A DNA stretch of 64,000 bases from [Muricauda] lutisoli (nom. illeg.) (GCF_017313105.1 NZ_JAFLND010000001.1:992001-1056000); one strand, 5' to 3'; positions 24,313-33,679 are shown, numbered from the stretch's first letter. Program-made: numbers and translations. Notes: generated by a model from the sequence alone, not told the origin.

Positions 24313-25088
24313 AATTCATTCAATTCTTTATCAATTAGGTCGAGAGATTGTCGGGTAAGGGAAAGGAGTCCGTATTTCACCCAAATTTCTTCGTCCCTAA
24401 AGTTTTTATAAAGACTTTTCAGCGCCAGATAGGTTTCGGGTTCTTTTATAAGTGTGACAAGGGCGGCATCGTCCAATTCAAATTCGGGATGCATGGGGAT
24501 TAGGGGATGAGCTCTAATTCGCTCCGGTACAGGTGGTTCTATGGATAATTTGGCCATTATCGCTGCAAGCTCATCTGTACTGTTGTAATAGTAATTCTTT
24601 TGAATCTGATCAGCGATGGAGTTTCTTGAATTGGCATAATCCTTTAATAGGGAAAGCCTTTGCCTAAGGCTATCGCTCAATAGCTCAAATTTACCGGATG
24701 AAATGGCTTCTTCTTGAACGGTAGTTAAAAAGGACAGTGTAATTGAATATACCATTTGAGATAAAAACTGCCTCAGACTATCTGTGGGCAGCGATGTGTT
24801 ACCTGCTGAGAAACTGAGGACTTTATTGAATTTGGAATTGCTTTGGTTTAAACCGTTATCGTAATCCTCTAAAGTCTCCAGGTTGATCAATAATTCTTTT
24901 TTTATGGACAGCATCAAATTCACCTTGCTGTTTTCCAGCTTTCGGTTTTCATTCCAATTGTTGATCTGCAGGGCGATCAGAATCCCTATCACCACCAATA
25001 TGATTTCCCCCAGGGCATATTTGAGGTATTTGCCCGTTTTGCCTTCATTGAGGAGCGACTTGCGGATGTTCCTAAAAAATTTGATCAT
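24309..25088 (-). CDS. DUF6090 family membrane-anchored protein (paralog 7)
   Basis: The family start MIKFF is at 25088; an ATG two codons upstream (25094) gives MPMIKFF and cannot be excluded. The protein has 259 residues from 25088, with the anchor MIKFFRNIRKSLLNEGKTGK and GEIILVVIGILIALQINN and the outer motif SSGKFELLSDSLRQRLSLL. It overlaps paralog 8 upstream by 17 bp and paralog 6 downstream by 4 bp. Confidence 0.9.
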   Translation of the reverse strand: MIKFFRNIRKSLLNEGKTGKYLKYALGEIILVVIGILIALQINNWNENRKLENSKVNLMLSIKKELLINLETLEDYDNGLNQSNSKFNKVLSFSAGNTSLPTDSLRQFLSQMVYSITLSFLTTVQEEAISSGKFELLSDSLRQRLSLLKDYANSRNSIADQIQKNYYYNSTDELAAIMAKLSIEPPVPERIRAHPLIPMHPEFELDDAALVTLIKEPETYLALKSLYKNFRDEEIWVKYGLLSLTRQSLDLIDKELNEL

Positions 25089-25836
25089 TGGCATTTATTT
25101 TTAATAAAAGCTGATTGGCCTGGTCTATCGCCTCTTTATAAAGCACATGTTGTTGTTTTATCTGAAAATGCCTTCCAAAAACCATGGCCTCAAATGGATT
25201 GTCGTTTAAAAAACTTGTGCTGTCAAGGGTTTTAGGCGTTCTTGGATCCTTTTTGTAATAATCCTGAACCGTTTTCCAACGTGTTTTTGGGTTTACGGTA
25301 AAACTGTAATGTTCAAAAAAATAGGGTTCGTACCTATTCTTGATAAACGTATTGGAAATTTCTTCACGAGCCAGAATATGATCCAGGGTGGTGTAATAAT
25401 TTAAGATCATATCCTGAATGTCTTTATCCACAAAGGACAATTCACCTGAATTGTTAATGGTTTCTATGCCGCTTTTATTGGGCGATGTCGACTTTTCCAG
25501 TAAAAGGTAAAACATATACTTTGTTGTTTTATCGTCTATAGGATCCAATGTCTGGAATTGTCTGGTAAGTTTCTTGGAATACGTTAAGGTAGTGTCGGTA
25601 AACTTATGCATGAAATTGAGTTGTGCAAGATCTTCCTTGATATTTTGGGATACCGTTTTTAAATGAAGATTTGCCAATGCGGTGTTGCTTCTGTTTTGGT
25701 TCCAGTTGTTAATGGCCAAAGCGATCAAGATCCCTATCACCACCAATATGATTTCCCCCAGGGCATATTTCAGGTATTTACCTGTCTTCCCCTCGCTGAG
25801 AAGATTTTGTCGGATGTTTCTAAAGAATTTTATCAT
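25072..25836 (-). CDS. DUF6090 family membrane-anchored protein (paralog 8)
   Basis: The 254-residue protein has the anchor MIKFFRNIRQNLLSEGKTGK and GEIILVVIGILIALAINN (alanine for the usual glutamine). The outer motif is NNSGELSFVDKDIQDMILNYY near residue 140. It overlaps paralog 9 by 4 bp and paralog 7 by 17 bp, consistent with a tightly coupled operon. Confidence 0.9.
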   Translation of the reverse strand: MIKFFRNIRQNLLSEGKTGKYLKYALGEIILVVIGILIALAINNWNQNRSNTALANLHLKTVSQNIKEDLAQLNFMHKFTDTTLTYSKKLTRQFQTLDPIDDKTTKYMFYLLLEKSTSPNKSGIETINNSGELSFVDKDIQDMILNYYTTLDHILAREEISNTFIKNRYEPYFFEHYSFTVNPKTRWKTVQDYYKKDPRTPKTLDSTSFLNDNPFEAMVFGRHFQIKQQHVLYKEAIDQANQLLLKINANDQIF

Positions 25837-26552
25837 TGGTCAGTGAGTTTTTCATCAATCATTGCAACGAGTTCCGAAGATTCGAGCAATGCTTTTTCCA
25901 TGGCTTCTATGGTTCCTTCCGCATTGCCTAAATTGACTTTTAAAGTGATCAGGATGTATTCATCGTTTACAAATGCCTCAAAGTCTTTGGGTGTCCCGTA
26001 CATTCCAAATAACCAATCTGTAAAATGTTCACGGACATAAGGCAGCCAAATAGTTTGAAATTCCATGGTATCATCATCTATTTCGGCATAAATCCTAGGT
26101 AATGAAAGATCGTAATAGGAGGTTAGTTTAATGCGAAAGGCATCGTCTTCAATTTTGCCAATGCCCATATCTTTTAGTAGTTCGAATCCATTTTTGGTGA
26201 ATTCAACATTGCGTTTTAGCATTAAGTGACCCAAGAGTTCATCAAAACCTTTGACCATCTCTTTCTTTTGGCCCAAAATGTCTATCACAGTTTGCTGCAT
26301 GTCATATTCTTCTTGTTTAATACGTAAAGCTTCATTCAATACCTGTTGATCTAAAAGGAGGTCGTTTTTGATTTCCATTAATGCATTTTCAATTTCCTTT
26401 TGTTGTTTGTTGCTTTCATTCCAATTGTTGATTTGGAGCGCCAGAAGAATTCCGATCACCACTAATATGATTTCACCTGTTGCATAGAGCAGGTATTTTT
26501 TGACCCGATTTGTTTCCACTAGTTTTAGTCTGATTTTCCTAAATAATTTCAT
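25833..26552 (-). CDS. DUF6090 family membrane-anchored protein (paralog 9)
   Basis: The 239-residue protein is the most divergent anchor (MKLFRKIRLKLVETNRVKKY, GEIILVVIGILLALQINN), lacking the first Ile of the others. The outer part has LLKDMGIGKIEDDAFRIKLT near residue 120. It starts 24 bp after the amidohydrolase gene and heads the four-gene DUF6090 run, so it is likely expressed from the amidohydrolase promoter. Confidence 0.9.
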   Translation of the reverse strand: MKLFRKIRLKLVETNRVKKYLLYATGEIILVVIGILLALQINNWNESNKQQKEIENALMEIKNDLLLDQQVLNEALRIKQEEYDMQQTVIDILGQKKEMVKGFDELLGHLMLKRNVEFTKNGFELLKDMGIGKIEDDAFRIKLTSYYDLSLPRIYAEIDDDTMEFQTIWLPYVREHFTDWLFGMYGTPKDFEAFVNDEYILITLKVNLGNAEGTIEAMEKALLESSELVAMIDEKLTDQ

Positions 26553-26576
26553 GTGTTCAAAAACAATTGACCGTAA

Positions 26577-28310
26577 TTATCTTTTAAAGACGGTTTCTCC
26601 CTCTTTTATGGATTCCAGAACCTCGATGGTATGAATGTCCAAGGGATCAATTTTCAAGGGATTCTTGTCCAAAATCACCAAATCGGCCAATTTACCTACG
26701 GTCAAGGTACCTTTGGTGTCTTCTTCGAAGTATTGATTGGCCGCCCAAATGGTCAAGGTCTTTAATCCTTCATAAGGTGAGATTCGTTGGTTTGGGCCCA
26801 AAACCTGTCCGCTTCGGGTCACTCGGTTTACGGTGGCATCCAAAACCCGCATCGAATTGGGAAAGGTTACCGGAGCATCGTGGTGCGACGTGAGGTTTAA
26901 ACCGGCATCCAACACATCCCTGCAGGGTGAAATATAATCTGCTCGCGGTTCTCCCAGCACGGACTCCCTGTGCCAATCGCCCCAATAAAAGGTATGCATT
27001 GGGAAAAGTGAGGGATAAATATCGAATTTCACCAAGTCTGGAATTTGGTCTTTCCGCAATGTTTGCCCATGAATAAGAACGGTTCTGTGGTCGGGGTAGC
27101 CAAATTCTTCCTGTGCAGCCTCCACCGCCATTAAATATTGGTCTATGGCAGCATCTCCATTGCTATGACAAAGCATTTGCCATTTGTTCTTAAAGGCGGT
27201 TTTCACATAGCCTATCGCCGCCTCATCATCCATAACGGGGTACCCTTTGTAACAACCCGACCTTCCTTCGGGGTTTTCAAAATAGCAATCTGTCAGCCAT
27301 GCGGTTTTGCCCTGTGGAGAGCCATCGAGGGTAAGCTTTACGCCTCCAATTCTGAATTTGTTTTTATAGGAATGGGAGGGCACGTATTCGCCTTCCTCCA
27401 AATAATCGGTGCCCAATGTAATGTCGGGATAAGCAACCACATCAATATAAAACGAACTGTTTTTCGCCCCTGCGATCAACAGAGCAACTTGGTCCGTCGT
27501 GCTTCTTCCATCTTGAGCAGTGAGGTACCCTTTCTTGGCATATTCTTCCTGTCCTTTTTGAATGCATTGCATAGCCAACTCTGCATCCATCTTTGCGAAT
27601 ATGGGAAATAGCACGTTAAACAAACCAGCTTCCTCCAGAACCCCATTCGGGTTTCCTTCATCATCGCGTCGCAATGCGCCTCCATCGGGGTCGGGAGTAT
27701 CCTTGGTAAAGCCCAAAATCTCCATGGCCTTGGTATTGATCGAACCAAGATGTCCGGATTGGTGCAAAATGATGACGGGAAGTTCAGTACTTACTTGATC
27801 TAAATCCACGGCTTTCGGATGGTCGCCTTCCTCAAGTTGGGAATCGTCGTAGCCATTGCCAATAATCCACCCTAGCTTTTCAACAAGGTATTTCCCGTCT
27901 TCTGAATCTTTAAATTCGGTCAGGGTGGCTACAATAGTACCAAAGTTTGCTCCAGGGCCATCCGGTGGGGGCAATATATTTGCACATAGCGAAGTAAAAC
28001 CAACACTGAAAAAGTGTCCGTGAGCATCTAAAAAGGCAGGGGCCAAGGTGTTGCCCTGTAAATCGATTTGATTGACCTCTTCGGTAAACCGGTCCAAAGC
28101 ATCTGCCTTGGAGCCCACAAATACGATTTCACCATCGGTTTCAACCAACGCTTCCACATAATTGGGGGTATCGCCCTCCATGGTCAAGATATCTCCATTA
28201 TGGTAAAGGTTTACAGAGGTCTCTACAGTTGATTCTGAAGATTCTTTGGAGTTTTTACAGGAAATAATCCATAGGGATACCGCCAAAATGGCAACGCATA
28301 CTTTTTTCAT
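26577..28310 (-). CDS. Amidohydrolase family 3 lipoprotein (YtcJ-like)
   Basis: The 577-residue protein has a lipoprotein signal (ILAVSLWIISC, Cys 18). The catalytic core is an amidohydrolase-3 TIM barrel: DAHGHF near residue 110 supplies the first HxH, HQSGHLGSIN is the conserved second segment, and LCHSNGDAAIDQYL and LTSHHDAPV the C-terminal metal and active-site segments. The family hydrolyses N-acyl or formamide bonds, but the substrate is not known. A C-terminal composite domain (GTLTVGKLADLVILDKNPL) is complete. It is upstream of and probably co-transcribed with the four DUF6090 genes. Confidence 0.85.
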   Translation of the reverse strand: MKKVCVAILAVSLWIISCKNSKESSESTVETSVNLYHNGDILTMEGDTPNYVEALVETDGEIVFVGSKADALDRFTEEVNQIDLQGNTLAPAFLDAHGHFFSVGFTSLCANILPPPDGPGANFGTIVATLTEFKDSEDGKYLVEKLGWIIGNGYDDSQLEEGDHPKAVDLDQVSTELPVIILHQSGHLGSINTKAMEILGFTKDTPDPDGGALRRDDEGNPNGVLEEAGLFNVLFPIFAKMDAELAMQCIQKGQEEYAKKGYLTAQDGRSTTDQVALLIAGAKNSSFYIDVVAYPDITLGTDYLEEGEYVPSHSYKNKFRIGGVKLTLDGSPQGKTAWLTDCYFENPEGRSGCYKGYPVMDDEAAIGYVKTAFKNKWQMLCHSNGDAAIDQYLMAVEAAQEEFGYPDHRTVLIHGQTLRKDQIPDLVKFDIYPSLFPMHTFYWGDWHRESVLGEPRADYISPCRDVLDAGLNLTSHHDAPVTFPNSMRVLDATVNRVTRSGQVLGPNQRISPYEGLKTLTIWAANQYFEEDTKGTLTVGKLADLVILDKNPLKIDPLDIHTIEVLESIKEGETVFKR

Positions 28311-28401
28311 GGCGTTCAGTGTTTAGTTTTTATGGCTTGTCCCACTAAGTTCGATGAAATAAGTATGATAAACAACCAGTTCGGTATTGATTTTAAGATA
28401 T

Positions 28402-30294
28402 TTACAGGCTATTGAGGAAATCTACCAGGTCGGTTTCCTTGTCCAGTCCCAATTTCTTCTTTAAGCGGTACTTGGATTTTAATATGCTATCGGGCAACAC
28501 ATTGAGGGTTGCTGCAATCTCTTTGGTGGTCAGGTTCATCCGCAAAAAAGCGGCCAATCGAATCTCTTTTTCCGATATGTCCGAATAAATGGTCTTTAGT
28601 TTCTGGTCAAAGTCGTTGTGGACCTCGGCGAAGTAGGTTTTGAATACTTCCCAATCCTTATCCGAGGCATTTTCCTTTTTCAGGAGCATTACCATACGCC
28701 TGAACTCCATTTTAAATTTTTCGGGGGAGTTTTTAATGTTCTCCAAGTTCTCCATCAGCTCTTGGATAAAGGTATTTTTTTGCACCAAATGCAGGGTCTG
28801 GCTGGCAAGTTCCTTCTTTTTGTGCGCTATTTCCTGTTGATAGATTTCCTCCTGCTTTTCCCGTTCAATTTTGTTCTTTTTCATTTTTTGACGATAACCG
28901 AACACCAATAATCCAGAAAGGGCTAGGGCAGAGGCCATGCCTCCGGCATAGAGCCCTTTGGTGAGCTTATCCACTTTGGCTTTTGCATTCAAGGTGTTGA
29001 TCTCCTCTTCCTGCAGAGCGATTTCGGCTTCCTTTTTCTCGGTTTCGTAAATCGTTTGAAGTTCGGACAGCCGCTGACCGTTTTCAATGTTGTAAATACT
29101 GTCGTTCACTATTTTATATTGTTTGAAATAGCGTAAAGCATCACCTTGTTTGCCTTCCCTTAGCGCAATTTCTGACAGAAGCTGATAGGCTTGCGCCTGA
29201 TCTTCCGATAAATCTGTTTTTTTTGATAGCGTCAAGGCTTGTTGCGACCAGGACTTGGCTTCATTAAGACTATTTTCTTGAAGGGCAATCCCAGCCAATT
29301 CCAATTGGTTGTCCACCACACTGCCTATTTGGTTCAATGAATCAGCGAGGCCCAACGATTCCTTAAAAAAGGATTGGGCCCTTGCCATGTCATTCTTTTT
29401 CACATAATACTTGCCCAAACCCAAAAGGGTGAAAACTTGGCCGCTGGGGAATTTCATGGACTGCGATAGCTCCCAACTTTCGTCCAACATTTCTTTGGCG
29501 ATTTCCAGACTGTCACCTATGCTCGTGTAAAGTATCCCTAAATTGCTTAAATCGGAGATTAAACCATGTTTGTCATTATCCTCCCTATTCATCTGCATCA
29601 ATCTTTTCAGATACCTTACGGTGTTGGTGGTATCCTTCATTTTGAGATAGTTTTGGTGAATGTTTCTTAGGGAAGTTTTGGCATCACGACGGTCGTTATG
29701 CCGTTCCGATATCCCCATAGCCTTCAGGGAACTTTCCAGCGATAATTTATATTGACCTTTATTAAAATACATGCCCGCAATAACGTTGTAGCAGGCAGCG
29801 ATTCCCGTAGAGTCATTCTCTTTTGCGAAATTTTCTATGGATTTGTTGGCATAGGTCAACGTGCTGTCATGTTGGTTCATAATGGAATGGTTGATGGCAA
29901 TATTGATTTGCATGGCAGCTGTGGAGCTATAACGCTGACGCTCCTCACTCAGTTTCATGGCTTTTCTGTAATAGATATTGGATGATGGGTAATCGTCAAT
30001 GTAAGAATAGGCAATTCCCATTCTTTGATAGCCTGTATGCTGAATGGGAACATTGTCCAACTGTTTCCCTAAATCAATGAGTTGGTCGGCATAGCCAAAA
30101 GCCTTGTCAATATCACGATCAATATGGGCTCTCCAGAGATTAACCAATATAGGGGTTCTGGATGAATCAATAGGGGTGCTGGCCAATACTTCCAGAAGAC
30201 TATCGATTTGTTGCGGGGTGGCATCATATTGGCCAAAACTTAAGCTGGGTGCCAAAACAAGTAAAAAGAGGATGTGTAAGACTGATTTTCTCAT
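28402..30294 (-). CDS. TPR sensor with membrane helix and C-terminal LuxR-type HTH
   Basis: The 630-residue protein has a signal peptide (LHILFLLVLAPSLSFGQ) and about eight tetratricopeptide repeats (roughly residues 60-400). A membrane helix (GGMASALALSGLLVFGY) lies near residue 450, then a coiled coil, and a winged/LuxR-like HTH ends the protein (FLRMNLTTKEIAATLNVLPD, with SILKSKYRLKKKLGL as recognition region). It is a one-component transmembrane regulator with an outer TPR sensor. It is divergent from the cytolysin-like gene across a 313-bp spacer with TGTCCA motifs, so it may control that gene. Confidence 0.85.
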   Translation of the reverse strand: MRKSVLHILFLLVLAPSLSFGQYDATPQQIDSLLEVLASTPIDSSRTPILVNLWRAHIDRDIDKAFGYADQLIDLGKQLDNVPIQHTGYQRMGIAYSYIDDYPSSNIYYRKAMKLSEERQRYSSTAAMQINIAINHSIMNQHDSTLTYANKSIENFAKENDSTGIAACYNVIAGMYFNKGQYKLSLESSLKAMGISERHNDRRDAKTSLRNIHQNYLKMKDTTNTVRYLKRLMQMNREDNDKHGLISDLSNLGILYTSIGDSLEIAKEMLDESWELSQSMKFPSGQVFTLLGLGKYYVKKNDMARAQSFFKESLGLADSLNQIGSVVDNQLELAGIALQENSLNEAKSWSQQALTLSKKTDLSEDQAQAYQLLSEIALREGKQGDALRYFKQYKIVNDSIYNIENGQRLSELQTIYETEKKEAEIALQEEEINTLNAKAKVDKLTKGLYAGGMASALALSGLLVFGYRQKMKKNKIEREKQEEIYQQEIAHKKKELASQTLHLVQKNTFIQELMENLENIKNSPEKFKMEFRRMVMLLKKENASDKDWEVFKTYFAEVHNDFDQKLKTIYSDISEKEIRLAAFLRMNLTTKEIAATLNVLPDSILKSKYRLKKKLGLDKETDLVDFLNSL

Positions 30295-30607
30295 AGTTAA
30301 GGTTGCATGTTGTTCTACAAGGTAGAAATATTATGCCTTTGAATCCCAATGGATTATAAAGTCAAAAAAGGGCTTGTCCATATAAAATCCATGTTTCTTT
30401 TCTTCGATTCTGATTCCAAAACCTCTTTAAAGTATTGATTTTGTTGGGGTTAATCGATGAACTGCACAAATTTTAAAATCAGGCTGTCCATATGGTTTTT
30501 GGGTATCGTCCATGGTGGCTGTCCATACTTTGTCCATGCCCGAAAATAGGTTTGAGGAGCTTACGCCTCTAATTTCGAGCATGTTGAACTTCAAAAAACT
30601 AAAAATT
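30295..30607. promoter_or_regulatory. Divergent intergenic region with a cluster of TGTCCA motifs
   Basis: These 313 bp separate the TPR-HTH regulator and the cytolysin-like gene. GTCCA occurs at 30376, 30486, 30508, 30521 and 30532; four of the five are TGTCCA (30375, 30485, 30520, 30531) and one is CGTCCA (30507), all on the plus strand. The last four sit 70-120 bp before the cytolysin start with spacings of 22, 13 and 11 bp. It is a candidate operator region. A reading frame on both strands here is not convincing as a gene. Confidence 0.5.
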
Positions 30608-32221
30608 ATGAAAACAAAGCAATCACTTTTTAAGAACAGTGCCTTACTAATGGTGCTGTCATTGAGCTTGATCATCTGTGTCGGATGCTCAAAGGATGAA
30701 TCCTCTGAACCGTCGATTACGGGCACCGAACCTCCTACTGAAGAAGAGCAAACGAACTTCAATACCGTATTGGCAAGTCTACAATCGTTTGAACAGGAAA
30801 GCGAAGCGGCTACCGAAGAAGTGAGCGAACCGGAAAACCCAGAGCGAAATCCAGATGATGTCACGGAGGAATGTGTGGTACAGCGTTACAAAACATCTCC
30901 GGGCTTTGACGAAATGCTTTCGTTGGATCCCACCACCGATGTGATCTATCCTGGGGCCATGCTCAAAGGTGAATCTATTCCAACAGGGGAATATATTGGC
31001 ATCAACGGTGGACGGGCACCAATTACGTTATCGGTTTCCTTGCAGAATATCGATGGAACATCATCGGTTGAGATCGAGGACCCTAAACTGTCCACTGTCA
31101 GGGAAGGGGTCAATAGCGTATTGCAACAAGGGGTCACTGGTGCCACCGCTGCCAAGTTGAACTTCACTATTGAAGAAGTGTACTCCGAGCAACACCTCAG
31201 TGTAGCCTTGGGAGCTAACTATCGCACCAAGAACAGGGATGTTTCGGCCTCTTTCAATTTTGACAATTCGCAATACAGCTATAAATACGTCATCAAATAT
31301 TTTCAGGAATACTATACGATTGATCTAGACCTGCCACCCAATAACAACCCGGGTTCCTTGTTCTATGAAATGCCTGTGCTAAATTCCACGAGCCCCGTAA
31401 TTGTGTCCTCGGTAAAATATGGACGTATGGTGCTATATACCGTGGAGTCCAACTCCAGTATCACGGATGTACAATCCGCGTTCAATGCCTCGTTCAACTC
31501 AGCGAACGCCAATGGCAATGCCGAATACCAGAGTATCATCAATAACTCCAAAATTGAAGCCTTGGTCGTGGGGGGCAGTGGTTCCGATGCCGCCGGGGCG
31601 GTAAGTGGTCCTGCCGGTGTATACGAGTACATTACCAATGGGGGCAACTACTCGGCAGATTCCCCTGCCGCACCTTTGGCCTATACGTTGCGCTATATCC
31701 GAAATGATTTTCCGGTGGCGAGAGTTGTGTTGAGCAGTGAATACAACATCAGGACCTGTTATGAGGCCTATCAAAAATATCGAATTGAATTGGGAGGTAT
31801 CGAAATGATTTCGCACGCCGGCGAAAGCGGGGATCTGTCCTTGCGCGGCAATCTGAACATCAAACTGTTCCAAGGAGGTCAGCAAATGGCTAGTGAATCC
31901 TACACCAGAACCTCAAACAATTACATAAGCATCAGGGAAGGCGTGTTTTGGTCGATTCCGGGAGACGAAGCCAGTGAAGTGGAGCTTTATAAGCCTGATT
32001 TGGAGAATGATTATGTTCAGATTGAAGCGGAATTCTCTGAAGATGATTTATTTAGTTCGAATGAATACTTGGGCAAGAATTCACGCAAAATATATTTAAA
32101 GGACATCAAAATGAACTTTGACGATAATGGTAACGCCATACTTCAAAATGAGGTGTTGAAATTAGAAGAGGATTCTGGAAGTGATTTTGAAGTAACATTT
32201 TACATGTCCAGAATATATTGA
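30608..32221 (+). CDS. Cholesterol-dependent-cytolysin-like (thiol-activated cytolysin family) lipoprotein
   Basis: From the ATG at 30608 the product has 537 residues; upstream in-frame codons to 30512 do not form a signal peptide. A lipoprotein signal (LMVLSLSLIICVGC, Cys 27) is followed by an acidic linker. The family signature VIYPGAMLKGESIPTGEY is near residue 110 and VSSVKYGRMVLYTVES, with a conserved GG in EALVVGGSGSDAAG, fits CDC domain 3. The Trp-rich cholesterol-binding undecapeptide of domain 4 was not found. Thus it looks like a CDC-like protein, perhaps a pore former against other bacteria, with target and activity unknown. Confidence 0.8.
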   Translation: MKTKQSLFKNSALLMVLSLSLIICVGCSKDESSEPSITGTEPPTEEEQTNFNTVLASLQSFEQESEAATEEVSEPENPERNPDDVTEECVVQRYKTSPGFDEMLSLDPTTDVIYPGAMLKGESIPTGEYIGINGGRAPITLSVSLQNIDGTSSVEIEDPKLSTVREGVNSVLQQGVTGATAAKLNFTIEEVYSEQHLSVALGANYRTKNRDVSASFNFDNSQYSYKYVIKYFQEYYTIDLDLPPNNNPGSLFYEMPVLNSTSPVIVSSVKYGRMVLYTVESNSSITDVQSAFNASFNSANANGNAEYQSIINNSKIEALVVGGSGSDAAGAVSGPAGVYEYITNGGNYSADSPAAPLAYTLRYIRNDFPVARVVLSSEYNIRTCYEAYQKYRIELGGIEMISHAGESGDLSLRGNLNIKLFQGGQQMASESYTRTSNNYISIREGVFWSIPGDEASEVELYKPDLENDYVQIEAEFSEDDLFSSNEYLGKNSRKIYLKDIKMNFDDNGNAILQNEVLKLEEDSGSDFEVTFYMSRIY

Positions 32222-32288
32222 TTTAGTCATTTACTAGGGCAGTCGGCCGCTCAAGTGGGGTTCAACCATTTGATGCCGGCTGTTTTAT

Positions 32289-33509
32289 TTAAACAGTAAT
32301 GAACTTCAATACAACCCCGATGGTTAGCCAGAAATAGCTTAGTATAGCTATCCATTTTAAGGTTTTCTCCAATAAAGGACTTTTCGGCGCCATTTCTTTA
32401 TGGTAATGAACATCCTTCCCTTTAAATAGACCGAGGTAGATCATTATTCCGGATATGGCCAGAAAAGCAATGTTCAAGAAAAAAGTGTAATCAACCGAAA
32501 AATATTCTTTTCCTGAAATTTTATCGGCAGTGGCACTGGGTATGGCATCGAAAAAATCAAAGCCATAATGAAGCAGCAAGGAGGCACCTATAAGAGAGGT
32601 GAACAATAGGAAAAGTATAAATAAGGACATTTTCCAACCATAATATTTGGCATTGATGCGAAGCACTGGAAAAACCACCAAATCGCTAAATATAAAGGCC
32701 ATTACACCAGCAAAACTTACTCCTTTGCCAAATAATAAAGCCGCTAGGGGAATGTTTCCCATAGAACCTATAAATGTAAGAAAGGCAGCAACGGGACCCA
32801 CAACCACATGTTCCAAAAGGGTAAGAAAGTCAAACGATTGTTGCCCTTGTCCCGTATTGATAAAAAGTGTTTCAAAAAAAGCATCCGGAACAAAGGCGGC
32901 CACTATTCCGGCAATGGTAAAACCGACGGTGACATCTTTCCACACCATTTTCCACTCCATAAAGTATTGCTTTCCCACCTTGGCCCAGTTTTCATGCGAG
33001 GTAATTTTTTCGCGCAACGAAGTTTGCTCAACGTGTTCTTCCTTGGCTTCATCCAAACGTTTTCTTGCATTTTGGATCAACTTTTTTGGATTGATAATCC
33101 TGATCAGCAACCAACTGCACAATATAAGTAACACTCCGCCAACATACTCTCCAACAACAAATTGCCAGCCCAAAAAGATAGATATGATGATTCCTAATTC
33201 AATCACCAGGTTGGTGGATGCCAATAAAAAGGCGATTGATGAAACAAAGCTTGCCCCCTTTTTAAAAAGGGATTTTGAAGTTGCCAGAGCAGAGAAGCTA
33301 CAGGAACTGCTTATAAAACCAAAAAAGGTGCCCAGTAGAACACTTTTCCCGCCTTTGTCACCCATAACCTTTTGCATTCGCTTTTCCGTAACAAAAACTT
33401 GTATCATGGAACTGATAAGGTAACCTAGGGCAAATGCCCATAGTGCCATCCAGAAAAAGCCTAGACTGGTATAAGCGGCCTCTCCCCATGCATTCAAAAA
33501 GGTATTCAT
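32289..33509 (-). CDS. YraQ/UPF0718-type permease
   Basis: The 406-residue protein has about ten membrane helices in two related halves. The first half has FISSSCSFSALATSKSLFKK, followed by FLLASTNLVIELGIII, and the second SMGNIPLAALLFGKGVSF and FIFSDLVVFPVLRI. This pseudo-twofold arrangement and the cysteine/serine motif are typical of the UPF0718 permeases, sometimes annotated as arsenite- or metal-related, though the substrate is unknown. A soluble loop of about 50 residues lies between the halves. Confidence 0.85.
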   Translation of the reverse strand: MNTFLNAWGEAAYTSLGFFWMALWAFALGYLISSMIQVFVTEKRMQKVMGDKGGKSVLLGTFFGFISSSCSFSALATSKSLFKKGASFVSSIAFLLASTNLVIELGIIISIFLGWQFVVGEYVGGVLLILCSWLLIRIINPKKLIQNARKRLDEAKEEHVEQTSLREKITSHENWAKVGKQYFMEWKMVWKDVTVGFTIAGIVAAFVPDAFFETLFINTGQGQQSFDFLTLLEHVVVGPVAAFLTFIGSMGNIPLAALLFGKGVSFAGVMAFIFSDLVVFPVLRINAKYYGWKMSLFILFLLFTSLIGASLLLHYGFDFFDAIPSATADKISGKEYFSVDYTFFLNIAFLAISGIMIYLGLFKGKDVHYHKEMAPKSPLLEKTLKWIAILSYFWLTIGVVLKFITV

Positions 33510-33634
33510 GTAAACTGTTTATTTAAATATGGTTTCTAGATTCAGAACTTGCCTACCTCTATAAGTTCAGGGATTTTTTGTCCAATTCAAAAGAATCCAT
33601 TCTCTATTTTGTGATACATCCGCATCTAACCATA

Positions 33635-33662
33635 AAAAAAGGCCGCTTGATAGCGACCTTTT
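33635..33662 (-). terminator. Rho-independent terminator of the Gfo/Idh/MocA gene
   Basis: AAAAGGCCGCTTGATAGCGA then CCTTTT: an eight-base stem with one mismatch and a short loop, followed on the minus strand by a T run. It is 18 bp after the stop of the oxidoreductase gene. Confidence 0.6.
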
Positions 33663-33679
33663 AATGTATTGGGTTCATT

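Noticed and set aside
30427..30864. Minus-strand ORF of 145 codons across the cytolysin start
   Set aside because: Low-complexity serine-rich translation opposite the signal peptide of the cytolysin-like gene; no independent support.
32647..33423. Plus-strand ORF of 258 codons
   Set aside because: It is antisense to the YraQ-like permease gene and has a composition typical of a shadow frame.
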